Below are positions 16,276 through 25,115 of a stretch of 64,000 nucleotides of DNA, piece by piece. The notes below the pieces were generated by a model, which saw only the letters and a program-made list of their open reading frames with translations, had not been told where the DNA came from and did not search any database. The translations under genes were made by a program, and so were the position numbers. This stretch comes from Cystobacter fuscus DSM 2262 (lineage in GTDB: Bacteria; Myxococcota; Myxococcia; Myxococcales; Myxococcaceae): the NCBI RefSeq assembly GCF_000335475.2, contig NZ_ANAH02000026.1, positions 80,829-144,828 of the forward strand, written 5' to 3'. The number at the start of each line of letters is the position of its first letter. Positions within the stretch are counted from its first letter, which is position 1.

Positions 16276-17574
16276 TCAGTTCTGGAGCGTGACGGGGAGC
16301 GACACGGTGTTCACATCACCGCCAGCGGCGGCCGTGCTCGTCGCCGTTGCCCTCAGGGTGTAGACGCCGTTGGCGAGGGTCGCCGTGTCGAGGTACCAGT
16401 CATAGGGAGCCAGTCCTTCCAGGCGGGAGGACACCACGGTGTTGTCCTTGATCAACTCGAAGAGCACGTTCTGGATGCCCTCTCCGTCCTGGGTGCCCCG
16501 GGAGGGATCGCTCGCGATCACCGCGGCGTGGAGCGTGCCACGCACGATGTCGTGGTACAGGCTGGGGCTCGTGAAATAGACCTGGGAGGAGCTGGTCACC
16601 GTGATGTTTCGCGTGCCGCGGCCAATGAAGTTCCGGGCGCTGTCGTAGGTCTCATACTTGAGCACGTGGTTGCCCACCGTGGGGGGATACCACGTGTGGG
16701 TGAACGGGGGGGTCAGGGTGGCGAAATCCACGTACGAGTCCGAGAAGTGCAACACGATGCGCGCCACGGCGGGACTGGCGGAGAAGCGGATGGGGACGCC
16801 CTGGTTCAAGGTGTAGGAGCCATTCTGGACAGGCGTGATCAGGGAGTTGTCGGTGTCCGGCAGCGAAGGCGTCATCACGACGTCTGAAATCTCCGTCCAA
16901 TCGACGGTCTCGGTGAAGTCCTTGACCAGGGGCGCCGAGCCCGTGACGAGACGCGGGCCGATGATGAAATCCATTGGGTCGGTTGGAATGACGGTCTTGT
17001 CCGTGATGGTCCGCAGCAGCCTCCCATCAAAGAAGAGGGAGACATGGTCCGCATCGTACTCCAGCGAGGCCTCATGGTATTGCCCGTCATAGAGATCGAC
17101 CCCCGTGTCGATCGGCAGGGACAAGGCTTTTCCAAACTTCGCGCTCTCGAAAAGGAGTTGCGTGTTGGAGAGCGACTGGTTGGTCGTGTAGCCGAAGTTG
17201 ATTTCGTGGAAGTTCTTCTCGTCCGAGGTGGGACCATCGTCCCACAGCGCGATGCCCCACCACACGGCCCCCTCGGGACGGTGCGACAGGTTGAAGCGCA
17301 CCTTGAAGGTTCCCGACGTGAAGCGCTTGGGCTTGTAGCGGATCTTCGACCAGGAGCCCATGGTGTCGGGTTCGATCCCCTTCTTCACATGGAACTTCGC
17401 GGTGCCGCCGGAGACAGTCGGGCAGGAGTACTCGCAGCTCCAGATCGACGAGTCGAACCGGTCGAAGGTGTCAACGAAGGGAGCCGCATTGGCATTGAAG
17501 GCGAAGGCCGTGAACAAGGCCAGTGTCGTCTTGAAAAGCGAGGAGAGGCGTGTGAATCCAGGTTGATTCTTCAT
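16276..17574 (-). CDS. Secreted GH16-like lectin/glucanase-fold protein
   Basis: 432 aa starting MKNQPGFTRL behind GGAAAGGAAG, with a Sec signal peptide ending near FNANA. Residues 32-230 form a concanavalin A-like jelly roll as in GH16 beta-glucanases (TFDRFDSSIWSCEYSC, WWGIALWDDGP, FHEINFGYT, WTEIS). The GH16 catalytic motif E-x-D-x-x-E is not intact: here it reads HEINFGY (Glu124, Asn126). Two Ig/cadherin-like domains follow (about 240-432: NGSYTLNQGVPIRFSAS, GVYTLRATAT). It may bind beta-glucan rather than cut it. A LysR-type operator and LysR remnant lie directly upstream. Confidence 0.7.
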   Translation of the reverse strand: MKNQPGFTRLSSLFKTTLALFTAFAFNANAAPFVDTFDRFDSSIWSCEYSCPTVSGGTAKFHVKKGIEPDTMGSWSKIRYKPKRFTSGTFKVRFNLSHRPEGAVWWGIALWDDGPTSDEKNFHEINFGYTTNQSLSNTQLLFESAKFGKALSLPIDTGVDLYDGQYHEASLEYDADHVSLFFDGRLLRTITDKTVIPTDPMDFIIGPRLVTGSAPLVKDFTETVDWTEISDVVMTPSLPDTDNSLITPVQNGSYTLNQGVPIRFSASPAVARIVLHFSDSYVDFATLTPPFTHTWYPPTVGNHVLKYETYDSARNFIGRGTRNITVTSSSQVYFTSPSLYHDIVRGTLHAAVIASDPSRGTQDGEGIQNVLFELIKDNTVVSSRLEGLAPYDWYLDTATLANGVYTLRATATSTAAAGGDVNTVSLPVTLQN

Positions 17575-17641
17575 TCGAAGCTTCCTTTCCATTGATGAGG
17601 CGAAGATGGGCCACGAGGGGCTGGAACAGAATCGAAATTAA

Positions 17642-17658
17642 CGTACACCGGCTGTACG
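17642..17658. promoter_or_regulatory. LysR-type T-N11-A box
   Basis: CGTACA-CCGGC-TGTACG, a perfect 6+6 dyad containing T-N11-A (17644 to 17656). It sits 8 bases before the start of a broken LysR gene and upstream of the divergent GH16-like gene, the classical LysR arrangement. Confidence 0.55.
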
Positions 17659-17665
17659 ATTTTTT

Positions 17666-17773
17666 ATGGGCACGACGCTCTCGTGGGACGATCCACGCAT
17701 GTTTCTCGCCGTATTGGAGAACGAGAGCCTGTCCGGTGCGGCGCGCATATGTCGTGAGTTTTCTTTCACCTGA
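17666..17773 (+). pseudogene. LysR-family regulator, 5' fragment
   Basis: An ATG opens MGTTLSWDDPRMFLAVLENE followed by SLSGAARICRE, the canonical first helix-turn-helix half of LysR proteins (compare 'W.D.R.FLAV...GSLS.AAR'). The frame stops after 35 codons at TGA and no further LysR sequence is found, so the gene is a 5' remnant. Too short for routine gene callers. Confidence 0.65.
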
Positions 17774-17873
17774 CTTACATGTATTTCTTGTATTGCGGCA
17801 ATTTTCGTGTTTTCATGCTAGGGTGCTTTCACGCTCGACCCGAACCGAGCCGCCACGAAAAGGTACAACCCCC

Positions 17874-19094
17874 ATGAGCCGTCAGCATCGATTCGCCCGT
17901 CTGTCCATGAGTGCTTCCGCGCTGAGCACCCTGCTGCTGGGCGGCTGCGGTGTCTCCCATGAGACGGAGCAGGCCTTCCCCGGAAAGGCAGGTGAAGTGG
18001 TGACCGCCCGGGTGGCGTTGCCAGGACTCGGGTTGCAGACGGTCACCTACGAGAAGATCGACGGCATGGCGGTCATGGAGGGGGACATCCTGCTCGACCC
18101 GCGGGAGGAGCCGGCCCGAAGCGGCCAGTCCGTGGGCCGGGCGAACACGGGCTTCCGTTGGCCGGGGGCCACGGTCCCCTACGTCATCGATGCGGCCCTG
18201 CCCGACAGCGACCGGGTGACGTCCGCCATCCGCCACTGGGAATCCAAGACCTCCTTGCGCTTCAAGCCGCGCACGACGGAAGCGGACTACGTGCGGTTCC
18301 GGCCGGGTTCTGGCTGTAGCTCGTTCGTCGGCAAGAAGGGAGGCGAGCAGACGTTGGACCTGGGCGGTGGATGCAGCGTGGGCTCCACGATCCATGAGAT
18401 CGGACATGCCCTGGGCCTCTGGCACGAGCAGAGCCGTGCCGACCGGGACAACCACATCACCATCAATTGGGACAACATCCAGTCCGAAGCGCAGGGCAAC
18501 TTCAAGACCTACACGCAGAAGGGGGCGGATGGCATGGACCTGGGCCCCTACGATTATGGCTCCATCATGCACTACGGCGCCTACGCCTTCTCCTCCAATG
18601 GCCAGCCGACCATCGTCCGCAAGGATGGAGGAGGGGACTTCGGGCAGCGCGATGGGCTGTCCGATGGGGACACCCGTGGCGCGGAGTCGCTCTATAGCCC
18701 GCGCGCCCGCTTCAGCAATGGGGTGGCCGTGAATCGCTGCCTGGACGTCGTCAACGGCAACTCGGCGCAAGGGACTCGCACGCAGATCTGGGAGTGCAAT
18801 GGCTCGGCCTCGCAGGAATGGTTCCTGAGCGTCCATGGGGAGCTGCGCAGCACCCTCGCTCCCAACCGCTGCCTGGATGTGACCGACGGGAAGACGACGT
18901 GGGGCACTCGGGTCCAGATCTGGGAGTGCAACGGTTCGGCCTCGCAGAGATGGACGATCAGCAACGGAGAGGTGCGCAGCGCGCAGGGGAGCAATCTCTG
19001 CCTGGACGTGGCCGGCGCGGGCTCGGCCCCGGGAACCGCAGTGCAGATCTGGGACTGCAACCGCTCGGCCGCCCAGAAGTGGACCCGGTTCTGA
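17874..19094 (+). CDS. Astacin-like zinc metalloprotease with ricin-type lectin domain
   Basis: 406 aa. The lipobox LLLGGC (Cys25) suggests envelope anchoring. After a propeptide (about 26-90) comes an M12A/astacin catalytic domain: zinc motif HEIGHALGLWHEQ (His174, Glu175, His178, His184) and Met-turn SIMHY (Tyr234). Residues 283-406 are a beta-trefoil with three NRCLDV...QIWECNGSASQ.W repeats, the ricin B QxW signature that binds sugars. It probably degrades prey or matrix glycoproteins at the surface. This domain pair is common in predatory myxobacteria. Confidence 0.93.
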   Translation: MSRQHRFARLSMSASALSTLLLGGCGVSHETEQAFPGKAGEVVTARVALPGLGLQTVTYEKIDGMAVMEGDILLDPREEPARSGQSVGRANTGFRWPGATVPYVIDAALPDSDRVTSAIRHWESKTSLRFKPRTTEADYVRFRPGSGCSSFVGKKGGEQTLDLGGGCSVGSTIHEIGHALGLWHEQSRADRDNHITINWDNIQSEAQGNFKTYTQKGADGMDLGPYDYGSIMHYGAYAFSSNGQPTIVRKDGGGDFGQRDGLSDGDTRGAESLYSPRARFSNGVAVNRCLDVVNGNSAQGTRTQIWECNGSASQEWFLSVHGELRSTLAPNRCLDVTDGKTTWGTRVQIWECNGSASQRWTISNGEVRSAQGSNLCLDVAGAGSAPGTAVQIWDCNRSAAQKWTRF

Positions 19095-19164
19095 CACGAG
19101 CTCTTCACTTTCTCCGTGAAGTAGGCGCCGCGGTGGGCGGGGAGGCAACTAGAGTGCGTCGACC

Positions 19165-20589
19165 ATGCAACTCACCAAAGACGCATTCCTCGCCCAAGCC
19201 GAAGCGACGCTCACCCGGCTCGAGGGTCCCGTCCTCGCGGCCATCTCCCATCACGACGAGCCCGAGGTTGCCACCCTCGCGAGTGCCTTCGGGACAGGCA
19301 AGGCGCGCTCCGTCACGGAGTTCATCCAGGAACTGTGCCCTGGGCCCCTCACGCACATTGGTCTCGCGGCCGTGGTGCTGCGCGAGCTTCTCGAGGCCCG
19401 GGACGATGTCCTGGACGGCGAGGTCTCCACGCCAACGGTCGTCACCGGCCATGCGCGCGTCTCCGGTTCGCTGAGCGTCACCGCCCCGCTCGTCGTCCTC
19501 GGTGATCTGGAGGTGGGGGGCGTCATCCACGACGCCGGGCCGGACTCGACGGTCGTCGTCGTCGGCCGGTGCACCGCCTGGGGGCTTCGGACGTCGGGGA
19601 ACTTCCTGGTCCTCGGAGACCTCGTCGTGCGTGACGCCATCCAGGGCGTCTACAACGACGAGAGCCTCGTCGTCGCCGGTGCGCTCGAGACGCGCTTCCT
19701 CGACGAGAACGACCACGACGTCACCGTGCATGGAGAGGAGCGCGTGAAGCACCGGTTCGAGCACGGGCGCTCCGGTGAGGAAGCGGCGTCGCTCGCCTCC
19801 ACCTTCCTCGTTCCTGGCCTCTACGACGTGGAACTGGACGAGCTCCATCATGACGAACTCTTCGAGCGCATCTCCCGGAACGAGCCTGTCTTCACGGAGG
19901 CCCCCCAGCCGCGGCAGGTGAAGGAGCCGGACGAACCCACGGCCGAGGAACTCCAGGGCATCGACGTGGCGGGCATCGTCGCGCGTGCGCCAGTCGAGGT
20001 GAGTGCGCGCAACATCTACTACGCGCAGCGGAAGACCGGCGAGGTGTGGCTGAATGGGTCGGGTGAGTTCCCCGTGGTCATCTTCGACGGGGAGAAGTTC
20101 CTGGGACTGGAGCCCTCGCCGGCCCTCGATGCGACACGGGCCTCGGAGCGCGTCACCTTCTGGCGCAAGCGTGGCGATCTGTTCCTGGAGATCGAGCGCT
20201 TCGAGGCCATCGTGCAGGTGCACGCGGGCTACAACAACGGACGCAAGACGGCGCTTCGCTTCGCCTTCGACAGTGTGGACGCGGCGGTGCGCGCGGTGCG
20301 GGGGCTGGAGGCGCGCTACACGGGGGACTTTCTCCGCGTCACGACCGAGATTCCTGGCCGGGGCCTCCTGGAGCGAGAGCTTTCCAAGTACGCCAATGGG
20401 AAGTCCGAGTACACGTCGGCCATCATCAAGGGGACGACGCTCGTGACGAGGGATGGCGTGAACAAGACCTTCGACGACGAGGCCTCCGCGCTGCTGGCGC
20501 TCGAAGACTGGATCGCCACGAAGCGGCAAGCCGGATTCGACCTGAAGATCCTCGAGTGGAAGCCGTTCGGCTCCCTCGCGGCGCGGTAG
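19165..20589 (+). CDS. Beta-helix (polymer-forming-like) protein with WGR-like tail
   Basis: 474-aa cytosolic protein. Residues 85-195 are a run of short valine-rich turns (VVTGHARVSGSLSVTAPLVV, LGDLEVGGVIHDAGPDSTVV, VGRCTAWGLRTSGNFLVLGD) like the parallel beta-helix of bactofilins and polymer-forming proteins. The centre has no clear match. The last ~60 residues (ANGKSEYTSAIIKGTTLVTR ... FDDEASALLALEDWIATKRQ) resemble a degenerate WGR domain. Function unknown. The gene stands alone between a metalloprotease and the pectin locus. Confidence 0.6.
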   Translation: MQLTKDAFLAQAEATLTRLEGPVLAAISHHDEPEVATLASAFGTGKARSVTEFIQELCPGPLTHIGLAAVVLRELLEARDDVLDGEVSTPTVVTGHARVSGSLSVTAPLVVLGDLEVGGVIHDAGPDSTVVVVGRCTAWGLRTSGNFLVLGDLVVRDAIQGVYNDESLVVAGALETRFLDENDHDVTVHGEERVKHRFEHGRSGEEAASLASTFLVPGLYDVELDELHHDELFERISRNEPVFTEAPQPRQVKEPDEPTAEELQGIDVAGIVARAPVEVSARNIYYAQRKTGEVWLNGSGEFPVVIFDGEKFLGLEPSPALDATRASERVTFWRKRGDLFLEIERFEAIVQVHAGYNNGRKTALRFAFDSVDAAVRAVRGLEARYTGDFLRVTTEIPGRGLLERELSKYANGKSEYTSAIIKGTTLVTRDGVNKTFDDEASALLALEDWIATKRQAGFDLKILEWKPFGSLAAR

Positions 20590-20659
20590 GAGGTCATGTC
20601 CACGAAGTCGGCTCTCCCGCCACGCTCGCGTATCGGGCCCCGGGTCAGGAGAGGCCCCC

Positions 20660-21703
20660 TCACAGCACCTTGGCGACGGCGATCGAACCCTCGAGGCGGT
20701 TACCGGCTTCGTAGAACATGTACTCCTCGCCGTTCTCGGTGCCGAACGACGGCGCCGCCGACCGGCCCTTGTCGGGCCAGCCGCTCAACGGATTGTGGAA
20801 CACCCCGAGGTGAATCTCCCTGTCGAAGTTCAGCCCGACCTCGGTGATGTACATCTTGCCACTGTTCCCGTGGTAGATGACGTAGGCCGTTCCGTTGCGG
20901 AACACCACGTGTGGCCCGGAGATGTCCGTGACACCATCGGCGGCCGGCGAGATGAGGGGCTTCTGCTGGATCGTCCAGGTCTGCGCGTCACCGGACGCGG
21001 ACCAGCCCCAGAAGAGCTTGCGGCGCCCGTTCTGCATTCCCATGAAGACCATGACGAAGTGGCTGCCCTTGGACGGGATGTCGTGCTCGAACACCCGTGC
21101 GTAGGACGTCTCGGTGACGGAGCCATCCGTGAAGAATTTCGTCGAGACGCACCCGCCCTGGTAGGTGAAGTTGATGCCGTCGGTGGATGTCGCCACGCGG
21201 GTGACCGTGTTCTCGCCATGGAAGTACAGGTAGAACTGGCTCACCCGCGAGTTCCAGAGCACGTGCGGTGACGAGATGTGGCTGATGCCGTCAGGGCCTC
21301 CCGGCCACTTTCGCGAGAAGATCGGGTTGTAGGGGTACTCGGTGAACTGACCAGAGAGATGGTCGCCGTAGGCCAGGCAGATACCTCCGGGCGCATCGTG
21401 GGGCGCGTAATAGAGGTAGTAGCGCGCCAACGGGTTCGCGATCCGGCCAACCGTGCCGCGGATGCAGGGGAAGATGAACTCGCCGGTCGGGTTGTACCTG
21501 AGGTTGTTCTTGTTGAACGCCGTACCGATGTATGTGTAGGTCGGGAAGCCGGCGGGCGCCGCATGGACAATGCCTGACACGAGCCCCGAGCCCCCTCCGA
21601 GGATGAGCCCTCCCGACGTTGCCAGTGAGCCCTTGAGAAACGCTCGACGTCCCACCTCCAACCGGACCGCGGTGCTGCGCTCGAGATCGTCCCTGTCCAC
21701 CAT
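20660..21703 (-). CDS. Tat-exported GH43/GH32-like five-bladed propeller protein
   Basis: 347 aa starting MVDRDDLERS behind AAGGAG. The twin-arginine signal GRRAFLKGSLATSGGLILGG sends the folded protein out. Blade-like segments follow: YYLYYAPHDAPGGICLAYGD, HVLWNSRVSQFYLYFHGENT, GPHVVFRNGTAYVIYHGNSG and EYMFYEAGNR. This pattern fits GH43/GH32-type propellers acting on arabinose- or fructose-containing glycans; the catalytic triad is not certain. It is first from the 3' side in a three-gene minus-strand group with PL11 and GH43, so a pectin side-chain role is likely. Confidence 0.65.
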   Translation of the reverse strand: MVDRDDLERSTAVRLEVGRRAFLKGSLATSGGLILGGGSGLVSGIVHAAPAGFPTYTYIGTAFNKNNLRYNPTGEFIFPCIRGTVGRIANPLARYYLYYAPHDAPGGICLAYGDHLSGQFTEYPYNPIFSRKWPGGPDGISHISSPHVLWNSRVSQFYLYFHGENTVTRVATSTDGINFTYQGGCVSTKFFTDGSVTETSYARVFEHDIPSKGSHFVMVFMGMQNGRRKLFWGWSASGDAQTWTIQQKPLISPAADGVTDISGPHVVFRNGTAYVIYHGNSGKMYITEVGLNFDREIHLGVFHNPLSGWPDKGRSAAPSFGTENGEEYMFYEAGNRLEGSIAVAKVL

Positions 21704-21749
21704 TTTCGGCTCCTTTGCGTGATCAGACAGGGAACCAGACGCTTTCCAG

Positions 21750-21767
21750 CATGTCAATCAAAACATG
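21750..21767. promoter_or_regulatory. Palindrome upstream of the Tat-exported enzyme gene
   Basis: CATGT-N8-ACATG, 46 bases before the start codon, in an AT-richer patch. A regulator site is possible; nothing names the protein. Confidence 0.3.
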
Positions 21768-21935
21768 ACTAACGATACTTCCTCGTAAAGTGAGAGCAAA
21801 GCCCCCTGGGGTACCTTCGGGGGCCCCGGCCCACCAGCTCCTCCACCCGACGTCCTCTCGGGCCTCGCGTTTCGCTACGAGCTGACGGCGGCCCAAGCCA
21901 AGTTGGGCTTCATGAGTTTGATCAACCTTCCGGCG

Positions 21936-23777
21936 TCAGTTGTCGCCGATGAAGTAGCCGAGGTGCGGCGGCTGGTTGTAGGCGGTGTTCTGCCAGGCGA
22001 CGCCGAGCCGGTACACCGGATCGTGCATCAGCGTGACGTAGCGGTAGCTGGACGAATAGGGCGAGGAATAGATGCGCAGCGCCGTGCTGTCGGTGGTCCG
22101 AACGATCAGCTCCTCACGCCAGTCACCGAGGATATCGGCGCTGAGCACCGGGTTGGCCTTGGTGCCGTTATTGGACGCGGTGCCCGAGGGCGAGAGCAAC
22201 GTCGAGAGCGTCTGCTCCGTGTAGTTCCACTTGCTGATGGTGACGCCGTCGAGCAGCTCGCGCTGCTTGTCTCCATCCCACCAGATGGCGAAGTTCATCG
22301 GGCCGGGGCGCGTGCCGATGTTCTGGCCGGTGGAGCTGTAGAGCGTGCTCGAGTTGGACGCCCACGCCTCGGCGCCGGGGTAGCGCGGATCGATGTCGGC
22401 GGAGATGCCGCGGCCGACGTCGCTGGAGGCGGAGCTCGTCCAGATGCGCTGGCCGGTGCGCCCGTCGAGCATCGCGGCGCCGATGCCGCCGTTGCTGCCC
22501 GGGCTCTCATGGACACCGAACCGCTCGAGGCCAGGGCGCGACGGGATGAGATCAGAGACGTGCATCGCGTCGCCATGGCCGAGGCCACTGGTCCACAGCC
22601 GCGTGCCGTTGTCGTCCAAGGCCATGGCGCCGTACAGGATTTCATCGCGGCCGTCGCCATCGACGTCGGCGATGCTCAGCTGATGGTTGCCCTGGCCGGT
22701 GGAGCTTGAGTCGCCGAGCGCCCGGCTGTCGAACAGCCAGCGCTGGGTGAGCGAGCCGTTGCGGAAGTCCCAGGCGGTGACGGTGGTGCGGGTGTAGTAC
22801 CCGCGCGCCATGATGATGCTGGGACGGCTGCCATCGAGATAGGCGGTGGCGGCGAGGAAGCGGTCGACGCGGTTGCCGTAGTTGTCGCCCCAGATGCTGT
22901 TGAGCTGGCTCGACGAAGGATTCTGCGTGTCGGGGTGGCGCGGCACGACGTAGTTGACGGTGGACAGCGCGCGGCCGGTGGTGCCTTCGAACACGGTGAG
23001 GAATTCGGGGCCGGCGAGGACGTAACCCCCGCTGTTGCGATGGTCCGCGCTCGCATTGCCGATGACGCGGCCCTGGCCGTCGACGGTGCCGTCGGCGGTC
23101 TTCATCACGACCTCGGCGCGGCCGTTGCCGTCATAGTCGAACACCTGGAACTGCGTGTAGTGCGCGCCCGCGCGGATGTTGCGGCCGAGGTCGATCCGCC
23201 ACAGCCGGGTGCCGTTCAATTGATAGGCGTCGAGGTAGACATTGCCGGTGTAGCCCGATTGGCTGTTGTCCTTGGCGTTGGTCGGGTCCCACTTCAGCAC
23301 GAGCTCGTACTGGCCATCGCCATTGAGATCGCCGACGCTCGCGTCGTTCGCCACATAGGTGTAGGCGACGCCGTCGGGCGTGGTGCCGCCGGCGGGCTTC
23401 TGCAGTGGGAGGTTGAGATAGCCGCCAGACCAGATCGCGGCCACGGGGGAGGCCGCCTGCTCGCTGCCGTTCACGACCGCGCGAACGGTGTAGGTGGAGC
23501 TCGACGTGCCCCGCGTGTCACGCATGTTGGTGCGGTCGGTGAGCGGATCCGTCGTGAGCCTGGTGCCATCGCGGTAGACGTGGAAGCCGACGCCGGCCGG
23601 GTCCGTGGCCAGCAGGCGCCAGGAGACCAGGGTGCCGCCGTTCGACGCGGGCACGGCAACGACGCCGCGTCCAAGCGTCTCACGCTGGTACTGGGCGGTG
23701 GCGGGGGTGGCAGTACCAACGATCGCGGCGCCTGCCAGCAGGCAAGCGGCGCGGCCAAACAGGAGATGTCTGAGCAT
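21936..23777 (-). CDS. Rhamnogalacturonan lyase, family PL11
   Basis: 613 aa with a signal peptide (LLAGAAIVGTATPATAQ). The eight-bladed PL11 propeller is plain: ETLGRGVVAVPASNGGTLVS, WRLLATDPAGVGFHVYRDGT, calcium-binding blades with DLNGDGQYELVLKWDP, DYDGNGRAEVVMKTADGT and DVDGDGRDEILYGAMALDDN, then GHGDAMHVSDL and ADILGDWREELIVRT. It cleaves the rhamnose-galacturonate backbone of rhamnogalacturonan I by beta-elimination outside the cell. The length matches YesW-type enzymes. It is flanked by a GH43 arabinanase and a GH43-like propeller, forming a pectin-degrading group. Confidence 0.95.
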   Translation of the reverse strand: MLRHLLFGRAACLLAGAAIVGTATPATAQYQRETLGRGVVAVPASNGGTLVSWRLLATDPAGVGFHVYRDGTRLTTDPLTDRTNMRDTRGTSSSTYTVRAVVNGSEQAASPVAAIWSGGYLNLPLQKPAGGTTPDGVAYTYVANDASVGDLNGDGQYELVLKWDPTNAKDNSQSGYTGNVYLDAYQLNGTRLWRIDLGRNIRAGAHYTQFQVFDYDGNGRAEVVMKTADGTVDGQGRVIGNASADHRNSGGYVLAGPEFLTVFEGTTGRALSTVNYVVPRHPDTQNPSSSQLNSIWGDNYGNRVDRFLAATAYLDGSRPSIIMARGYYTRTTVTAWDFRNGSLTQRWLFDSRALGDSSSTGQGNHQLSIADVDGDGRDEILYGAMALDDNGTRLWTSGLGHGDAMHVSDLIPSRPGLERFGVHESPGSNGGIGAAMLDGRTGQRIWTSSASSDVGRGISADIDPRYPGAEAWASNSSTLYSSTGQNIGTRPGPMNFAIWWDGDKQRELLDGVTISKWNYTEQTLSTLLSPSGTASNNGTKANPVLSADILGDWREELIVRTTDSTALRIYSSPYSSSYRYVTLMHDPVYRLGVAWQNTAYNQPPHLGYFIGDN

Positions 23778-23898
23778 GATAGGGGTCCACTTCAGGAACA
23801 CGTTCCAGGACTTCGTTCTGCTCACCGGGCTGGAACTGTCGCGGCATATGGCGGCCCAGGTGCCTCCGCCAGGGGTGAAACCACTCGCGAGGCATGCA

Positions 23899-24876
23899 TC
23901 AATAGACGAAGGGCCAGCCCTGGGAGTCGTAACCGATGAGGTTGATCCCCAGCGTGGGCGCACCGCTGTCCGTGTAGTAGTGATACACCAGTACGTCCGC
24001 GTCATTGTCCGTCAGCACCGCCTGATGCCCAGGGCCGTGGATCGAGCCGTGCCCGGCCAGGATCTCGGTTCCCCCGCCGGCGGTCATCGCCGTGCCATTG
24101 CGGTCCACGAACGGCCCGGTCACGCTCGTCGAGCGGCCGACCATGATCCGGTAGGTGCTCGATGCGCCCTGGCAGCACCGATCGAACGACACCCACAGGT
24201 AGTAGTACGACCCGCGCTGGGTGAGGAAGGGCGCCTCGATTGCTCCTCCGCCGCGCCCGGCGATGGAACGGACCGTGTTGTCCGAGCGCTTGCCGGTAGA
24301 GGCGTCGAGCGCGATCATCTTGAGCCCCGACCAGAACGAGCCGAACGTCAACCACCAGCGGCCCTGCGGGTCGACGTAAAGGTTGGGATCGATGGCGTTG
24401 TAGTCATTGCCCGGCGAGGACTCGATCACCAACCCCTGATGGGTCCACGAACCGGAGGCGCCGGTCGTGCTGGTGGCCAGGAAGATCGCCGAGCGGTTCG
24501 AGCCGAACGTCGAGGCCGAGTAGTAGAGGTAGTAACGGCCGTTCCGGTAGGAGATGTCCGGAGCCCAGAGGTCGCGGCTGCCGCCGGTGTATGTGGTGGT
24601 CCAGGCCGCGCCGTTCGGGAAGACCGCGCCCGCGTTGCGGAAGGCCGTGCGGTCGGCCGACGTCTTGAGCTGCAAATTGGGTCCCGTGGACACGGCCAGG
24701 TACGTCCCCGCCGGGGTCTTGACCATGGAAGGATCGTGGATGCCGATGTCGCCGGTGACGCGTCCGGGATTCGGGTACGCGGCCAGCGAGTCCGCGAGGG
24801 GGGCCTCGGTCGCGGCCATCGTCAGGGAGGCTGTGGTGAGAACCGCCAAACCTGCAAACCCGTATTTTCTAGTCAT
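23899..24876 (-). CDS. GH43 endo-arabinanase / arabinofuranosidase
   Basis: 325 aa with a signal peptide (GLAVLTTASLTMAATEA). The GH43 catalytic triad is visible: Asp48 in IHDPSMV, Asp163 in YNAIDPNLY and Glu214 in AIEAPFL. RDLWAPDISYRNGRYYLYYS and SIHGPGHQAVLTD are further family blocks, closest to arabinan endo-1,5-alpha-arabinosidases. It would trim arabinan side chains of rhamnogalacturonan I, complementing the PL11 lyase downstream. A LacI-type operator lies 9 bases upstream of the ATG. Confidence 0.93.
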   Translation of the reverse strand: MTRKYGFAGLAVLTTASLTMAATEAPLADSLAAYPNPGRVTGDIGIHDPSMVKTPAGTYLAVSTGPNLQLKTSADRTAFRNAGAVFPNGAAWTTTYTGGSRDLWAPDISYRNGRYYLYYSASTFGSNRSAIFLATSTTGASGSWTHQGLVIESSPGNDYNAIDPNLYVDPQGRWWLTFGSFWSGLKMIALDASTGKRSDNTVRSIAGRGGGAIEAPFLTQRGSYYYLWVSFDRCCQGASSTYRIMVGRSTSVTGPFVDRNGTAMTAGGGTEILAGHGSIHGPGHQAVLTDNDADVLVYHYYTDSGAPTLGINLIGYDSQGWPFVY

Positions 24877-24884
24877 CCCGGCAT

Positions 24885-24898
24885 TGTTAGCGCTCACA
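24885..24898. promoter_or_regulatory. LacI-family operator of the pectin genes
   Basis: TGTTAGCGCTCACA differs by one base from the perfect palindrome TGTTAGCGCTAACA, a common LacI/GalR-type operator in pentose and pectin genes. It is immediately upstream of the arabinanase start, so it should block expression without sugar. No LacI gene is in this window. Confidence 0.6.
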
Positions 24899-24976
24899 TG
24901 GCGACGAATCAATGTAGGCAATGGCCGCTCTTGGCTCACATGGCGACAAAGCAATGTAGGCAAGGGCCGCTCTTGG
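24893..24976. repeat. Two 42-bp tandem repeats
   Basis: Two adjacent copies (24893-24934, 24935-24976) that match at 39 of 42 positions; a third begins (CTCT) and fades. The first copy starts inside the LacI-type operator, so the half-site CTCACATG is duplicated. A promoter duplication or the end repeats of a decayed IS are both possible. Confidence 0.8.
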
Positions 24977-24995
24977 CTCTCGGAGGAGTAGCTAA

Positions 24996-25030
24996 AAGCC
25001 CAGCCACCCTTTCGGATGGCTGGGCTTGTC
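24996..25030 (-). terminator. Intrinsic terminator of the SDR gene
   Basis: Perfect 11-bp stem AAGCCCAGCCA / TGGCTGGGCTT around a 10-base loop. Read on the minus strand the stem ends in TTTT, giving a standard Rho-independent terminator for the gene that ends at 25116. Confidence 0.8.
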
Positions 25031-25115
25031 TCCCACAAGACATCAAGGATTGATTCCTCTCCGCGGTGCTGATGCCCAAGCCACCGACCAGGGGGTGAGC
25101 GCCTCCGCGCCCCGT

